Below the pieces are notes generated by a model that was not told the origin of the DNA, did not search any database, and saw only the letters and a program-made list of their open reading frames with translations. A DNA stretch of 64,000 nucleotides from an uncultured Lachnospiraceae bacterium (GTDB lineage Bacteria; Bacillota; Clostridia; Lachnospirales; Lachnospiraceae): the NCBI GenBank assembly GCA_947173495.1, contig CAMWFQ010000001.1, positions 308,989-372,988 on the forward strand. Direction: 5' to 3'. A program made the translations under genes and the position numbers. Below, in pieces: positions 1-9,683 of the stretch. How positions within the stretch are numbered: the stretch's first letter is position 1; every line of letters starts with the position of its first letter.

Positions 1-384
1 CATAAACAGGATCTTCCACACCACGGCGATCGCTATACTTCCTCCCAGTATGGACGGAAGATAATAAAGCGTTCGAAACATCCCTATCCCTTTTACATTT
101 TTGTTTAACAGCATGGCGATGATCAGAGCAAATGCCAGTTTGCAGGGAACCACCACAAGCGCATAAATCGCCGTCACTTTCATGGAAGGCCAGAATTCCA
201 TATCCGATGTCAAAAGGCGTACATAATTGGTCAAACCGACCAGCTTAGGTTCCTTCAGCATGGTATAATTGGTAAATGAATAGTACAACGACATCACAAA
301 CGGATACATCTGAAACCAGAGTAATCCGATGATCCACGGGAGAATGAAAAACAGGCCCTTGTTTCTCTTCATTTTCTTTTTCAT
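1..384 (-). CDS. Carbohydrate ABC transporter permease (MalF-like), C-terminus beyond the window edge
   Basis: Minus-strand translation from 384 begins MKKKMKRNKGLFFILPWIIGLLWFQMYP; SD-like AGGAGG upstream; directly downstream of a solute-binding protein gene. Confidence 0.8.
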   Translation of the reverse strand, partial: MKKKMKRNKGLFFILPWIIGLLWFQMYPFVMSLYYSFTNYTMLKEPKLVGLTNYVRLLTSDMEFWPSMKVTAIYALVVVPCKLAFALIIAMLLNKNVKGIGMFRTLYYLPSILGGSIAIAVVWKILFM

Positions 385-448
385 TTTCGCTTTCCTCCTG
401 TAAAACCTGCTTTTGGGGTGAGCGTAAAGAAGGGGAAAATCCCCCTCT

Positions 449-1831
449 TTACTCCATATCAGCTTTCACAGTTGCCAGCATATCGCTCATCAGCTTATGC
501 GCTTCCTCTGCCGCTTCTCTCGGCCCCGCATACTGTCCGTATATCATTTTTTCTATTATCGCGCTGAACGTATCCTGCACTTCCGTTGTGTTCGGTACAT
601 CCAGCTCCGGCATTCCCGGATTGGCCATGGCAAGATCCACTGCCCGGCTTGCCTGTTCGCTGATCAGTCCGTTTTCTTCCAGAATCTTTCTTCCCTTTTC
701 CGTGGGAGGAATGGAACGGCAGTCCTTCAATGCGAGAATCCCCGCTTCCTGGTTGAACATAAAATCCAGAAACTTCATCGCTTCCTTCGGATGCTCACAG
801 TTTGCCGACACTGCCAGCACCTGGGAAGGCCTTACCAGCACGCCTGAATTCTCGGCTCCCTCAATGCAGGGATACGGCAGAGACACGGCATTTTCTCCCC
901 ACTGCTGCTGATCCGCCTGAGAAGACCAGTTCAGCCAGCATCCCAGCTGATTATTGTTCCACTTGGGATTGTCCTGAGGCGCGCCCTTAAAAATCATGGA
1001 TTCCTCATAGGGAATGATGACCTTGTCATCGTAAAGCTTCTTGGTGTAGGCGAATGCCTCTTCCATTTCGTCCACCGTCACACCCAGCGTATAGTCTTCA
1101 TTGATCAGCTGGCGGTTTGTCAGCTGCATCAGATAAATCCGGGTCGCATAGAAGGCAATCCCGTTATCCATGTTAATGAAATAATTTTCGGGATTTACTT
1201 CATTCACCTTTTTACCCTGCTCATAAAAATCCTCCCAGGTGATCACATCTGAAAATGTAATATCAGCCTCGTCCATCACTGCCTGGTTCGCAAGAAGATT
1301 CAGAGCATTGGTTCCTGTGGGAAGGGAAACCAGCTTGTCCGCATATACACAGAAGTCATCCAGAAAATCCTCTGAAAAGCCGTCCAGCGAGATGCAGTCT
1401 GCATAATCCCTGATATTCAGGAAAAAGTCGGGATTCTGTGCCATAAAGGTTGCCATCCAGGGCTGGTCAAGCTGCATGATGTCAGCTTCCGTCTGCCCCG
1501 AAAGTGAGGCCGATATCTTATCCTGATACCCATCAAACCCGCCGTATTCCGCTTCGATTTTAATATTGGGATTTTCTTCCTCAAACACCTTTATACATTC
1601 CAGCGTCGCCTCATGCCTGCTGTCGCCGCCCCACCAGGAAAAACGGAGAGTCACCTGCTCCTGTGAATCCGTCTCCTGATCCGCCTGTGCTTCCTGCTCT
1701 GTTCCTTCCTCCTGCCTGTTCTGCTCTGCAGCCGGCGCCTGTCCTGAATCCTCCGCCTGCTTCTGACATCCCGAAAGAAGGCCGGCCATCAGAATTGCTC
1801 CTGCTGTCAGTATTGCTGTCTTTTTTCTCAT
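449..1831 (-). CDS. Extracellular solute-binding protein, sugar ABC transporter (lipoprotein signal LLSGC)
   Basis: ORF 460 aa; lipobox and family-1 SBP pattern (FSWWGGDSRHEATLECIKVFEEENPNI). Confidence 0.9.
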   Translation of the reverse strand: MRKKTAILTAGAILMAGLLSGCQKQAEDSGQAPAAEQNRQEEGTEQEAQADQETDSQEQVTLRFSWWGGDSRHEATLECIKVFEEENPNIKIEAEYGGFDGYQDKISASLSGQTEADIMQLDQPWMATFMAQNPDFFLNIRDYADCISLDGFSEDFLDDFCVYADKLVSLPTGTNALNLLANQAVMDEADITFSDVITWEDFYEQGKKVNEVNPENYFINMDNGIAFYATRIYLMQLTNRQLINEDYTLGVTVDEMEEAFAYTKKLYDDKVIIPYEESMIFKGAPQDNPKWNNNQLGCWLNWSSQADQQQWGENAVSLPYPCIEGAENSGVLVRPSQVLAVSANCEHPKEAMKFLDFMFNQEAGILALKDCRSIPPTEKGRKILEENGLISEQASRAVDLAMANPGMPELDVPNTTEVQDTFSAIIEKMIYGQYAGPREAAEEAHKLMSDMLATVKADME

Positions 1832-2046
1832 TCCACTGATACCTCCCTTTTAAGTATTTGCCTTATTATAGCAGTCACGCTCTCCCGGCAATAGTCATCC
1901 CAATTGATATAAGGTATCATCTTTGTGGAAAAAAAGAAAGATATACTCCCTGCATCAGATAAAGTATCATTTTTTCAGATTTAATATGACAGGCCCATGC
2001 AGCACGCATGGGCCCCAAGAATTTTCAGTCAAAAATATATTTTCCG

Positions 2047-3009
2047 TCAGCTTCTCTGCGCTGCGCGTCCCCGTACGATCACCCACAGACAGACGCCAGC
2101 CCCCGCCAGAGAGACTGCCGCAGCGGCGATCTCCCCCGCTCTGCCGATGCGGTCAAAACCTCCGTAAAAGCCAAATACATAAATACTCACGTTTGCCACG
2201 CCGTGGAACAATACCGGCGCCGCGAAGCTTTCGTATTTCTCATAGACCCAGGCGATCAGAAGACCGAGAATGGTCCCATAGAGGGCCTGCACCGGGTTCA
2301 TATGATAACAACCAAACAGAAGGGCTGAGACCAGAAAGGCGGTCCGCCGGCCGAAGCATCTCTTCATTCTGTTAAAGATCAGCCCTCGAAATACCGCTTC
2401 CTCCGCTGCCGGAGAGATGATTCCGTACAGCACAAGGCCTGTCGCGAAATTCACGCCAAACTGCGCCCTGGCAGTCTGGGTAAAGGATTCTGAGGCAGCC
2501 GTGATCCCCAGCAGGTCAAAAGCCAGATTCAGCCCCACCGCCACAAGAAACGCCAGGGCCCCCAACACCATATAGCCTGTCAGCAGACCTGCTCCGCCAT
2601 CTCTGCTTCTGCCTTTTTTCCCAACGCTTCCGGCATCTGACGCCTGTGCCTGAAAACGGCTGCTCCCCTTTTCTTTCTTCCTGTCTCCCGGCACATCTTC
2701 TGCTTCTTCCGCTCCCTGAATTTCCCACCGCACCATCTGCCGGATCACTGCCAGACCAAGAAGAATCGCCGCTCCGTTGATCACACCGTTAACTGTGTAA
2801 GCATTTGCCGCCAAAAAGCCCACAAGCTCTTTGCCGCCCCGGGTCATGAGTTGATTCAGTCCCGCCCAGAGCAGAATCTCCGCGCAGTCGTGAACCACGA
2901 AATAAATCAGAAGCGGCAGGAGGAGGTATGCTGTCTTTTTCAGAGATCCCCACCTGGCGATCTCCTCTTCGCTCCATCTCGCCGCTATCATCTTCCACAG
3001 ATTATCCAT
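2047..3009 (-). CDS. CPBP family intramembrane glutamic metalloprotease
   Basis: EEAVFRGLIFNRM and HGVANV motifs, multiple TM segments. Confidence 0.85.
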   Translation of the reverse strand: MDNLWKMIAARWSEEEIARWGSLKKTAYLLLPLLIYFVVHDCAEILLWAGLNQLMTRGGKELVGFLAANAYTVNGVINGAAILLGLAVIRQMVRWEIQGAEEAEDVPGDRKKEKGSSRFQAQASDAGSVGKKGRSRDGGAGLLTGYMVLGALAFLVAVGLNLAFDLLGITAASESFTQTARAQFGVNFATGLVLYGIISPAAEEAVFRGLIFNRMKRCFGRRTAFLVSALLFGCYHMNPVQALYGTILGLLIAWVYEKYESFAAPVLFHGVANVSIYVFGFYGGFDRIGRAGEIAAAAVSLAGAGVCLWVIVRGRAAQRS

Positions 3010-3754
3010 TCTTTTCCTCCGCCGCCTGTACCTGTTCCCGATCTGTAAAAAGGAACGCAGCGTCTTCTTTTCTTTTCTGAACCGGAAAACCGCTCAGAAG
3101 AAATCTTTCCAGCTCCTCCACCGTGTCCGCGATGTAGTCAGCTCCTTCCGACTCCAGCTCTCCCTTCCCGGCATACCCAAATCTGACTCCTGTCGCGGCA
3201 AGCCCGTGGGCCTTTGCTCCCTGTATGTCAAATTTCCGGTCGCCTATCATGGCACAGCACAGATGTCTTTTGCAAGCAGGAATCGTCAGCACTCCCAACT
3301 GCCTTAAGGCCTCCTGAACCACCTCTTCCTTGGCTGTTCTCCTCCCATCCAGTTCGCTTCCCACTACCACTTCAAAATACTTCTCTATATCAAAATGGTT
3401 CAGAATCTGATGGACAAAAACATGAGGCTTGCTGGATGCCACTGCCAGATGAACCCCTCTTTCCGAAAGCTCTGCCAGCATTGATGCAATTCCCGGATAA
3501 ATGCTGTTTTCCAACACACCTACAGGCGCAAATCTCTCCCTGTAAACCTCGACAGCTTTCAAAGCCTCTTCTTCCGTGAAGTCATAGAATTCCATAAAGC
3601 TGTCTTTCAAAGGAGGCCCGATAAAGGCCTCCAGTTTCTGCCGGTCAGATTCTTCAATTCCAAAATGATGCAGAGCATACTGCACTGATTTCGTAATTCC
3701 TTCTCCGGGATCGGTCAATGTACCGTCCAGATCAAATAAACAATAGTCAAACAT
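3002..3754 (-). CDS. HAD family hydrolase (phosphoglycolate phosphatase-like)
   Basis: N-terminal DLDGTLTDPGEGI motif; MIGDRKFDIQGAKAHG motif. Confidence 0.9.
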   Translation of the reverse strand: MFDYCLFDLDGTLTDPGEGITKSVQYALHHFGIEESDRQKLEAFIGPPLKDSFMEFYDFTEEEALKAVEVYRERFAPVGVLENSIYPGIASMLAELSERGVHLAVASSKPHVFVHQILNHFDIEKYFEVVVGSELDGRRTAKEEVVQEALRQLGVLTIPACKRHLCCAMIGDRKFDIQGAKAHGLAATGVRFGYAGKGELESEGADYIADTVEELERFLLSGFPVQKRKEDAAFLFTDREQVQAAEEKNG

Positions 3755-3759
3755 AATCT

Positions 3760-4668
3760 TTACTTAATATTCAGCTTTGCAAACAGATCTCCCAGGCTGG
3801 TTCCAATGCTTTCCTTTGAGCTGTAACTGGCCGTATCTATCTTTTCAACTTCCCCCGCTTCCTGATCCTCGCCTGCTGCCTTGATACTCAGCGAAATCTT
3901 TCCATCATTGGTATTTAGAACCTTTACCTTCACCTTATCTCCCACGGTCAGTACCTCAGAAGGCTTTTTGATCCTCTTCTGGCTGATCTGGGAAATATGC
4001 ACCAGCCCGCTCAATCCGTCCTTTAAATCAACAAAGGCGCCGTAGGGCTGAAGACTTTCTACCGTTCCCTCCAGAATGGTTCCCGGCACAATCATCGCCA
4101 CCTTATGGTCATGCTCTGCCTTCGCCTTCTCTCTCAGGATATCCCGGGCGGACAATACCAGCTTTCCTTTTTCCCTGTCAACGGTAATGACTCTTACAGT
4201 CAGTTCTTTTCCCTGATAAGGAGCCAGATCCTCCACATAAGAAAGATCCAGATGGGACGCCGGGATAAAACCTCTGATTCCCTCTACATAGGTCACAGCG
4301 CCCGCCTTCACCACTTCGCTGACCTTTACGGTCAGCTCTGTTTTCTCCTCCAGATAACGATCCAACACATCCCAGGCAAGCACCTCGTTGGCCTCCTTTT
4401 TGGAAAGCAGGATATTTCCCTGTCCGTCATCCATCTTGACCACAGAAGCTTCTATCACATCTCCGATCCTTACATCCTCCAGCACGGAAAATCCCGGATC
4501 ATTGCTCATGTCCGACGCCTTAATGATTCCCTGGGTATAATACTTCAGATCCAGCGTCACTTCTTCCTCATTCACATCAATCACCGTACCTGAGATCACA
4601 TCTCCCTCGCTGATTTTGCGGAAGGAAGCCTCCAGTTCCTTCTCATAATCTTTCATTGTTTCTTCCAT
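3760..4668 (-). CDS. S1 RNA-binding domain protein (ribosomal protein S1-like)
   Basis: Three S1-like repeats (GDVISGTVIDVNEEEVTLDLKY; GTILEGTVESLQPYGAFVDLKDGLSGLVHISQIS). Confidence 0.9.
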   Translation of the reverse strand: MEETMKDYEKELEASFRKISEGDVISGTVIDVNEEEVTLDLKYYTQGIIKASDMSNDPGFSVLEDVRIGDVIEASVVKMDDGQGNILLSKKEANEVLAWDVLDRYLEEKTELTVKVSEVVKAGAVTYVEGIRGFIPASHLDLSYVEDLAPYQGKELTVRVITVDREKGKLVLSARDILREKAKAEHDHKVAMIVPGTILEGTVESLQPYGAFVDLKDGLSGLVHISQISQKRIKKPSEVLTVGDKVKVKVLNTNDGKISLSIKAAGEDQEAGEVEKIDTASYSSKESIGTSLGDLFAKLNIK

Positions 4669-4698
4669 GACTTTCCCTATCCTTTCTTAAAACATTAT

Positions 4699-4840
4699 TT
4701 TGAAAGTTCAGCGCTCCGGCGCCGAACTGCGCGAAAATGGGGGCACGAAGTGACATCTTCCTCTCCCATTTTCTGCGCATCCCCCTGAGGCTCAAAGTAA
4801 ACCCCTTTCATTCATGGTGGTATCTGTAATGCCAATATGG
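4699..4840. repeat. Copy A of a 142-bp structured intergenic repeat
   Basis: Reverse complement of 7829-7970, same length, 132/142 identical by manual alignment; internal hairpins. Confidence 0.9.
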
Positions 4841-4911
4841 GGGTACTTTGAAACTCCCTGTTGCCCCGCCAGAGAGCGCAGTCTTTCCTGCTCTCCACGC
4901 GCCGTCTTCCG

Positions 4912-5940
4912 TTACCAGTTGTTCACTGCATGCTCCGCAAAGGAAATCAAGTCCTTTACTTCCAGCTCTGTACCGTCATCCAGCACTGCCCTTCCGGAAA
5001 AGCTGCCAAACATCTGATGACAATTATTATCCACCCAGAGTAATCTGATCTTCGTCTCTCTGTCATAAACCGGATAAAACCACAGATCCAGCCTGCCCTC
5101 TCTGTCCTTCAGATGCCAGGGATCACCATAGTCCTTTCCCAGTATAAAATCCACCTTACCCAGCTTATGAGATCTTCCCTGATAAAAAAGCATATTTTCA
5201 CTGGCAGTATCCGTGTTTCCAAAACCGCACCCAAGATTAAAACCAAACATCTCTCCGTTCAGATATCCGCTTCCATTACTCCAGTACCATTCATTATGAA
5301 AGGGCCATACCCCTCTTCCCCAGTCCAGAATACCGAAGGAATCCGCTCTGTCAAATTTCCATTCATGCTTTGGCGTGCGGACAAATCCCTCCGCTGTCAT
5401 ACAATTGATTTTCTGATTATAATAAAAAGCATGTTCAGATTCATCAAAGGGAAGATTGATTACCAGAGAATCCGGATTTCTGCGCTCAAGTCTGATAACA
5501 GCCTCCAGTCCCTTCCACCTGCAGATCAGCGTCCTCACTTCCCCGGTAACATCAAAACTCATAAAAATTCCGCTTCTTCTGTCACTGTTCCACACGCTCC
5601 TGCGCGGATAGGTCAGCGTATGATTCTTCTCCGCGTCAGCCGGCATATGAAGAGATCCAAACGGCAGTACCAGCATCTGATTTAAATCCAGATACTTTTT
5701 CCCTTTTTGAAAATCAAAAAGCATCAGACTTACCTGCCCCGCATAAGCGGCATGACCTATGGTAAACTGAAGGCATAAATGATCATTGGATATCTGATAA
5801 AAATCCCACTCCTTGATTCGCCATGGGGGCGCCTTAATCGCCCTCCGGTCATAGACCAGCGTGCTTCTTCTGGAATATCCGGGAACAGGTCTCCCCCTCT
5901 CATCCAGCACCGGCTCCCTTTTCAACAATTCTCTCTCCAT
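4912..5940 (-). CDS. DUF2804 domain-containing protein
   Basis: ORF 342 aa; DUF2804-like features (RSVWNSDRRSGIFMSFDVTGEVRT, WPFHNEWYWSNGSG). Confidence 0.75.
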   Translation of the reverse strand: MERELLKREPVLDERGRPVPGYSRRSTLVYDRRAIKAPPWRIKEWDFYQISNDHLCLQFTIGHAAYAGQVSLMLFDFQKGKKYLDLNQMLVLPFGSLHMPADAEKNHTLTYPRRSVWNSDRRSGIFMSFDVTGEVRTLICRWKGLEAVIRLERRNPDSLVINLPFDESEHAFYYNQKINCMTAEGFVRTPKHEWKFDRADSFGILDWGRGVWPFHNEWYWSNGSGYLNGEMFGFNLGCGFGNTDTASENMLFYQGRSHKLGKVDFILGKDYGDPWHLKDREGRLDLWFYPVYDRETKIRLLWVDNNCHQMFGSFSGRAVLDDGTELEVKDLISFAEHAVNNW

Positions 5941-6026
5941 ATGCTCTCCTCTTTATCACACTGCATCCCATCATTTTATTCCCGTGAGCAACGAACCAAG
6001 CGGACATACCTGCATGTCCATTCATG

Positions 6027-6052
6027 ACAACAGAAAGCCTGCTTTCTGTTGT
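6027..6052. terminator. Hairpin, 11-bp perfect stem
   Basis: ACAACAGAAAG-cctg-CTTTCTGTTGT. Confidence 0.55.
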
Positions 6053-6115
6053 ATGGCGACTGCCGCGAGGCCTTTGACTTATCTTAACACATAAAAGAAA
6101 AGAATGGAAATTTTT

Positions 6116-6430
6116 TTACATGTATAATCTCTTAAATCTGTCCTGAATATCTTCCCTCAGCTCCATCCGTTCGATTCGGGAAGCATCCGGATGAATCAGT
6201 CTTTCCCGTTGCTTTTTTAAAAACTTTGACAGCATGATATAGCATTTACACTGAAACAGGGATTCCAGGAGCGAAAAAAATTCTCTGTCCGTCAGTTCCT
6301 CCGCTCTTGTATAATTCACAAAATCCTTTTCCTCCGCATAATTGCAGAAAGATAGATATTCTATATATAATGCTCTGTCATATTCGTCTCCAAAGTCATA
6401 AAACCTCCTCATAAGCTGCTCATTATTCAT
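6116..6430 (-). CDS. Hypothetical protein (104 aa)
   Basis: ORF without overlapping better candidate; plausible composition. Confidence 0.6.
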   Translation of the reverse strand: MNNEQLMRRFYDFGDEYDRALYIEYLSFCNYAEEKDFVNYTRAEELTDREFFSLLESLFQCKCYIMLSKFLKKQRERLIHPDASRIERMELREDIQDRFKRLYM

Positions 6431-6538
6431 ATTGACGTCCCTCCCGTTTGGGGTCTGAAAACAGAACCTTTCTGTCTATTCATTATAGATTTAGAATTGA
6501 AATGACGCAAGTAAAAGGTCTCTGCAAATGGAATAAAT

Positions 6539-6742
6539 ATGATAAAGTACGACAAGCTTTGGAAGACTATGAAGAAAAGGGGAATCACCCAATATAATCT
6601 TGTAAAGGATTATCACATCAGTAAATCTCTGCTTCATCGCCTGAGAAATAATGAGGGAGTCTCTATCAGCACCATAAATACCCTCTGCAATATTCTGGAC
6701 TGCAATGTGGAAGATATTGCAACCTATTACCGGGATGAATGA
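6539..6742 (+). CDS. Small XRE/Cro-type HTH transcriptional regulator
   Basis: ITQYNLVKDYHISKSLLHRLRNNEGVSISTINTLCNILDC is a canonical HTH. Confidence 0.85.
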   Translation: MIKYDKLWKTMKKRGITQYNLVKDYHISKSLLHRLRNNEGVSISTINTLCNILDCNVEDIATYYRDE

Positions 6743-6999
6743 AGGCCCATAGCGCCTTTCTGCTGATCTTCTCCTTAAAACAATATAAGAGAAAAGGAGC
6801 TTCACCACAGTATTCAGTTTATCGATGAAAACCACTGCGCTGACAATGCATGCCAAATTGCATCGCAACAGTGCCGCCAGGAATTTCTTTTTGCAATTTT
6901 AAATAAGTTATGTAAACCAATCTTGAATCTATTACTGACGCATTTTTGCCTTCTCTTTCCTCTTTTCTTTTTTCTCTTTTCATGGTATAGTAGTTACAT

Positions 7000-7073
7000 G
7001 GAAGCATAGCTCAGCTGGGATGAGCGCTCGCCTGACTAGCGGGAGGCCAAGGGTTCGAGCCCCTTTGCTTCCA
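7000..7073 (+). tRNA. tRNA-Val (anticodon GAC)
   Basis: Cloverleaf: acceptor GGAAGCA/TGCTTCC, D arm GCTC..GAGC, anticodon loop CTGACTA, T arm AAGGG-TTCGAGC-CCCTT; no encoded CCA. Confidence 0.9.
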
Positions 7074-7222
7074 TTTTTTATATGGGCCGTAAATCCGAAG
7101 ATGCCCGCCTTAATATCCTGGCCGGTAAGATATCCGGCCTGTGGAAAAATATTGGTGAAAGTTGAGGATTAAACCGCCATAGACGTTTTAATAAAAATCT
7201 AAAGATCAGAAAGGATCTCCAT

Positions 7223-7330
7223 ATGGCTTTATATCAGGAAATGACATATACAATTGATGATATCTACGCCCTTCCGGACGACCAGAGAGCAGAACTGATC
7301 GACGGCCGGATTTACAATATGGCTCCGCCT
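7223..7330 (+). pseudogene. Truncated Uma2-family (DUF820) nuclease N-terminus
   Basis: MALYQEMTYTIDDIYALPDDQRAELIDGRIYNMAPP matches the Uma2 N-terminal pattern, then similarity stops. Confidence 0.7.
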
Positions 7331-7375
7331 CTTTTTCCGTCTTTCTGCATTATCTTTTCAAATACTTTTTGTGGC

Positions 7376-7777
7376 TTACCACAGATATTCCCCTTCCAGT
7401 TCCGAAATTTCATCCAGATCAATCTCCAGAAGGTTTGCTGTGTCATCCTCCACAACCAGCCTCCGTCTGTACAGGTCGACGGTTTTTACATATCCTGTTA
7501 CCGTCACATATTCCCCTCCTTCCTTTTTCGTATCCGGCCGGAAATAAGTGACGAATACCGGAAGCCTTTCCCCTGATCGCTTTCGCATCATCTGCAGCTT
7601 ACTGTCAAGAATGTCTTTTGCATCCTCCTCCAGTTCTTTCCTCTCACACGTCATACGTCCGGTTTCCCTGACCGCATCCTCATATCCGGTGAGGGCGGAA
7701 AAGGGGGCGAACTGAGCCGCACGGTCTTCCACCGGCATTGGCAAATGGTTCGCGGAAATATGGTGGGGAAGATTTAT
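7376..7777 (-). CDS. YolD-like family protein
   Basis: ORF 7376..7855; the YolD-like part (LPMPVEDRAAQFAPFSALTGYEDAVRETGRMT) supports an internal start near 7777. Confidence 0.8.
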   Translation of the reverse strand: MNLPHHISANHLPMPVEDRAAQFAPFSALTGYEDAVRETGRMTCERKELEEDAKDILDSKLQMMRKRSGERLPVFVTYFRPDTKKEGGEYVTVTGYVKTVDLYRRRLVVEDDTANLLEIDLDEISELEGEYLW

Positions 7778-7828
7778 CATATCCTCATAATCATTCTCTC
7801 TTATTCGATCGCTTTTCACAGTAAACCT

Positions 7829-7970
7829 CCATATCAGCATTGCAGATACCACCATGAATGAAGGGGGTTTACTTTGTGCCTCCGGCGGATGCGCAGAAAA
7901 TGGGAGAGGAAGATGTCACTTCGTGACCCCATTTTCGCGCAGTTCAGCGCCGAAGCGCTGAACTTTCAAA
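7829..7970. repeat. Copy B of the 142-bp structured intergenic repeat (inverted relative to copy A)
   Basis: Manual alignment to reverse complement of 4699-4840; 10 differences in 142 positions. Confidence 0.9.
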
Positions 7971-8019
7971 GTAATCCTCCATGCTGTCAATACAGTATCC
8001 CTCTTAAATTTCCGGCCGG

Positions 8020-9600
8020 CTAAGCCTTATGACCGCCGATCTGTCTGTTTCTCTCCCGGGTCATCGCTCCTTTTTCCAGATTCATCCCCCTGAGAATCGC
8101 GTTTTTCCCGTACTTCTTTTTGATATCCAGTATGGCTTCCTGCATTTTACGCTCACGCCTGAACTCCATTTCTTCCTTCTCCCGCTCCCGCTGTAACGCC
8201 TCATAATCGGTGAAGAGATCCAGCTGCTCAAAAATTTCCTGTTGAACGATATTTTCCTCCCTCTCTACATGGTTAGCCGTTACATTTATTCTCCTGATCA
8301 GAAGCTTCGGATCAACAATTTTTTTAAACAGTTCAGTCACTGCTTCCATGATCAACCTGGCAGATGAAGTCTGACGTTTCAGATTTACGCTTCCGTGCGC
8401 GTGTTTCGGTACCCTGCGTCCATAATGATCTGTCGTCACAGGTCCTCTGTAACGCTGTCCATTCTCCGGATTCGCAAGACTTTCTCTGTCATAGCCTACG
8501 GTAAGCACCATCTGATCTGTTACCAGCCCTTTGTCAACCAGATCAAGGGCCAGAAGGTCCGCCATTTCCCGCGCGATCAGCCTGCCTTCCTCAAAACGGT
8601 AGGGCCTCTGCAGCACCTGGCCCGATCCCAGAGAACTGGTCTCAGGTTTATATGACTTTATATTTTCAATGGTACACGGCTCCCAGCCCCATGCATGGTC
8701 GATCAGAAGCTCTGCATTGACACCGAACAGCTTATAGAGCAGTTCTTCATTATGAAAGTCACCCGGTCCTCCCAGCGAGCATCTCGCCACATCTCCCATG
8801 GTAAAAAGCCCGTTCTCCTCCAGCCTGCCGGCATACCCTCTGCCTACCCGCCAGAAATCCGTAAGCGGACGGTGATGCCACAGAAGCTTCCTGTAAGAAA
8901 GCTCATCCAGCTCGGCGATCCTTACGCCATTTTCATCCGGCGTCACATGTTTGGCCACAATATCCATGGCTACCTTGCTCAGATAAAGATTGGTTCCGAT
9001 CCCCGCTGTGGCAGTGATACCGGTTTCCTGCAAAATATCCTGTATGATCTGTCCCGCCATGGACCGGGCCGTCAGTCCCCTGGCACCCAGATAATGGGAT
9101 ATATCCATAAAGATCTCGTCTATGGAATATACATGGATGTCCTCCGGCGCAGCATACTTCAGATAAATATGATAAATCTTTGTACTGTACGCTATATAGA
9201 GAGCCATCCTCGGCGGCGCTGTGATATAAGAAACAGAAAGCTCCGGCGCGCTCTGCAGCTCCCTGTCATCACAGGACGTACCTGTAAATACCTGCCCCGG
9301 CGCCTGCAGCCTGCGATGGGCGTTTACCTCTTTGATCTTCTGAACCACCTCAAAAAGTCTTGCCCGCCCCGGAATTCCATACGCTTTCAGAGAGGGGGAT
9401 ACTGCCAGGCAGATGGTTTTCTCTGTACGCCTTTCATCCGCCACTACCAGATTGGTCGTCATGGGATCAAGCCCCCGCTCCACAGCTTCCACAGAAGCAT
9501 AAAACGACTTCAGATCTATGGAAATATATACATGATTCTCTTCCGGCACTTTCATCAACTCCTGTTTCTCACATTCAGACTGCATATGCCTCTCCTGCAA
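8020..9600 (-). CDS. Y-family DNA polymerase (UvrX/ImpB/UmuC-like)
   Basis: YISIDLKSFYASVEAVERGLDP; YSIDEIFMDISHYLG; TATAGIGTNLYLSKVAMDI. Confidence 0.9.
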   Translation of the reverse strand: MQERHMQSECEKQELMKVPEENHVYISIDLKSFYASVEAVERGLDPMTTNLVVADERRTEKTICLAVSPSLKAYGIPGRARLFEVVQKIKEVNAHRRLQAPGQVFTGTSCDDRELQSAPELSVSYITAPPRMALYIAYSTKIYHIYLKYAAPEDIHVYSIDEIFMDISHYLGARGLTARSMAGQIIQDILQETGITATAGIGTNLYLSKVAMDIVAKHVTPDENGVRIAELDELSYRKLLWHHRPLTDFWRVGRGYAGRLEENGLFTMGDVARCSLGGPGDFHNEELLYKLFGVNAELLIDHAWGWEPCTIENIKSYKPETSSLGSGQVLQRPYRFEEGRLIAREMADLLALDLVDKGLVTDQMVLTVGYDRESLANPENGQRYRGPVTTDHYGRRVPKHAHGSVNLKRQTSSARLIMEAVTELFKKIVDPKLLIRRINVTANHVEREENIVQQEIFEQLDLFTDYEALQREREKEEMEFRRERKMQEAILDIKKKYGKNAILRGMNLEKGAMTRERNRQIGGHKA

Positions 9601-9683
9601 TTGATCGGCTGCGTCTTTCCATATTTACAAGCATTATATCAGAACGTATGTTCTATTTCAATACATTCTGTTTCAAATCTTTT

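Noticed and set aside
497-990. Plus-strand ORFs antisense to the SBP gene
   Set aside because: Composition is typical of reverse-frame translation and they lie wholly within a well-supported gene; the same applies to most overlapping plus-strand ORFs in the track (for example 8695..9897, 9873..10862, 44226..45347, 62037..63041).
4814-5048. Small ORFs at the right end of repeat copy A
   Set aside because: They arise from the repeat and the antisense of the DUF2804 gene; the shared MVVS.M.IW start is the repeat itself.
7082-7165. 27-codon ORF after the tRNA (MGRKSEDARLNILAGKISGLWKNIGES)
   Set aside because: No convincing ribosome site and no recognised family; probably a gene remnant or chance ORF.
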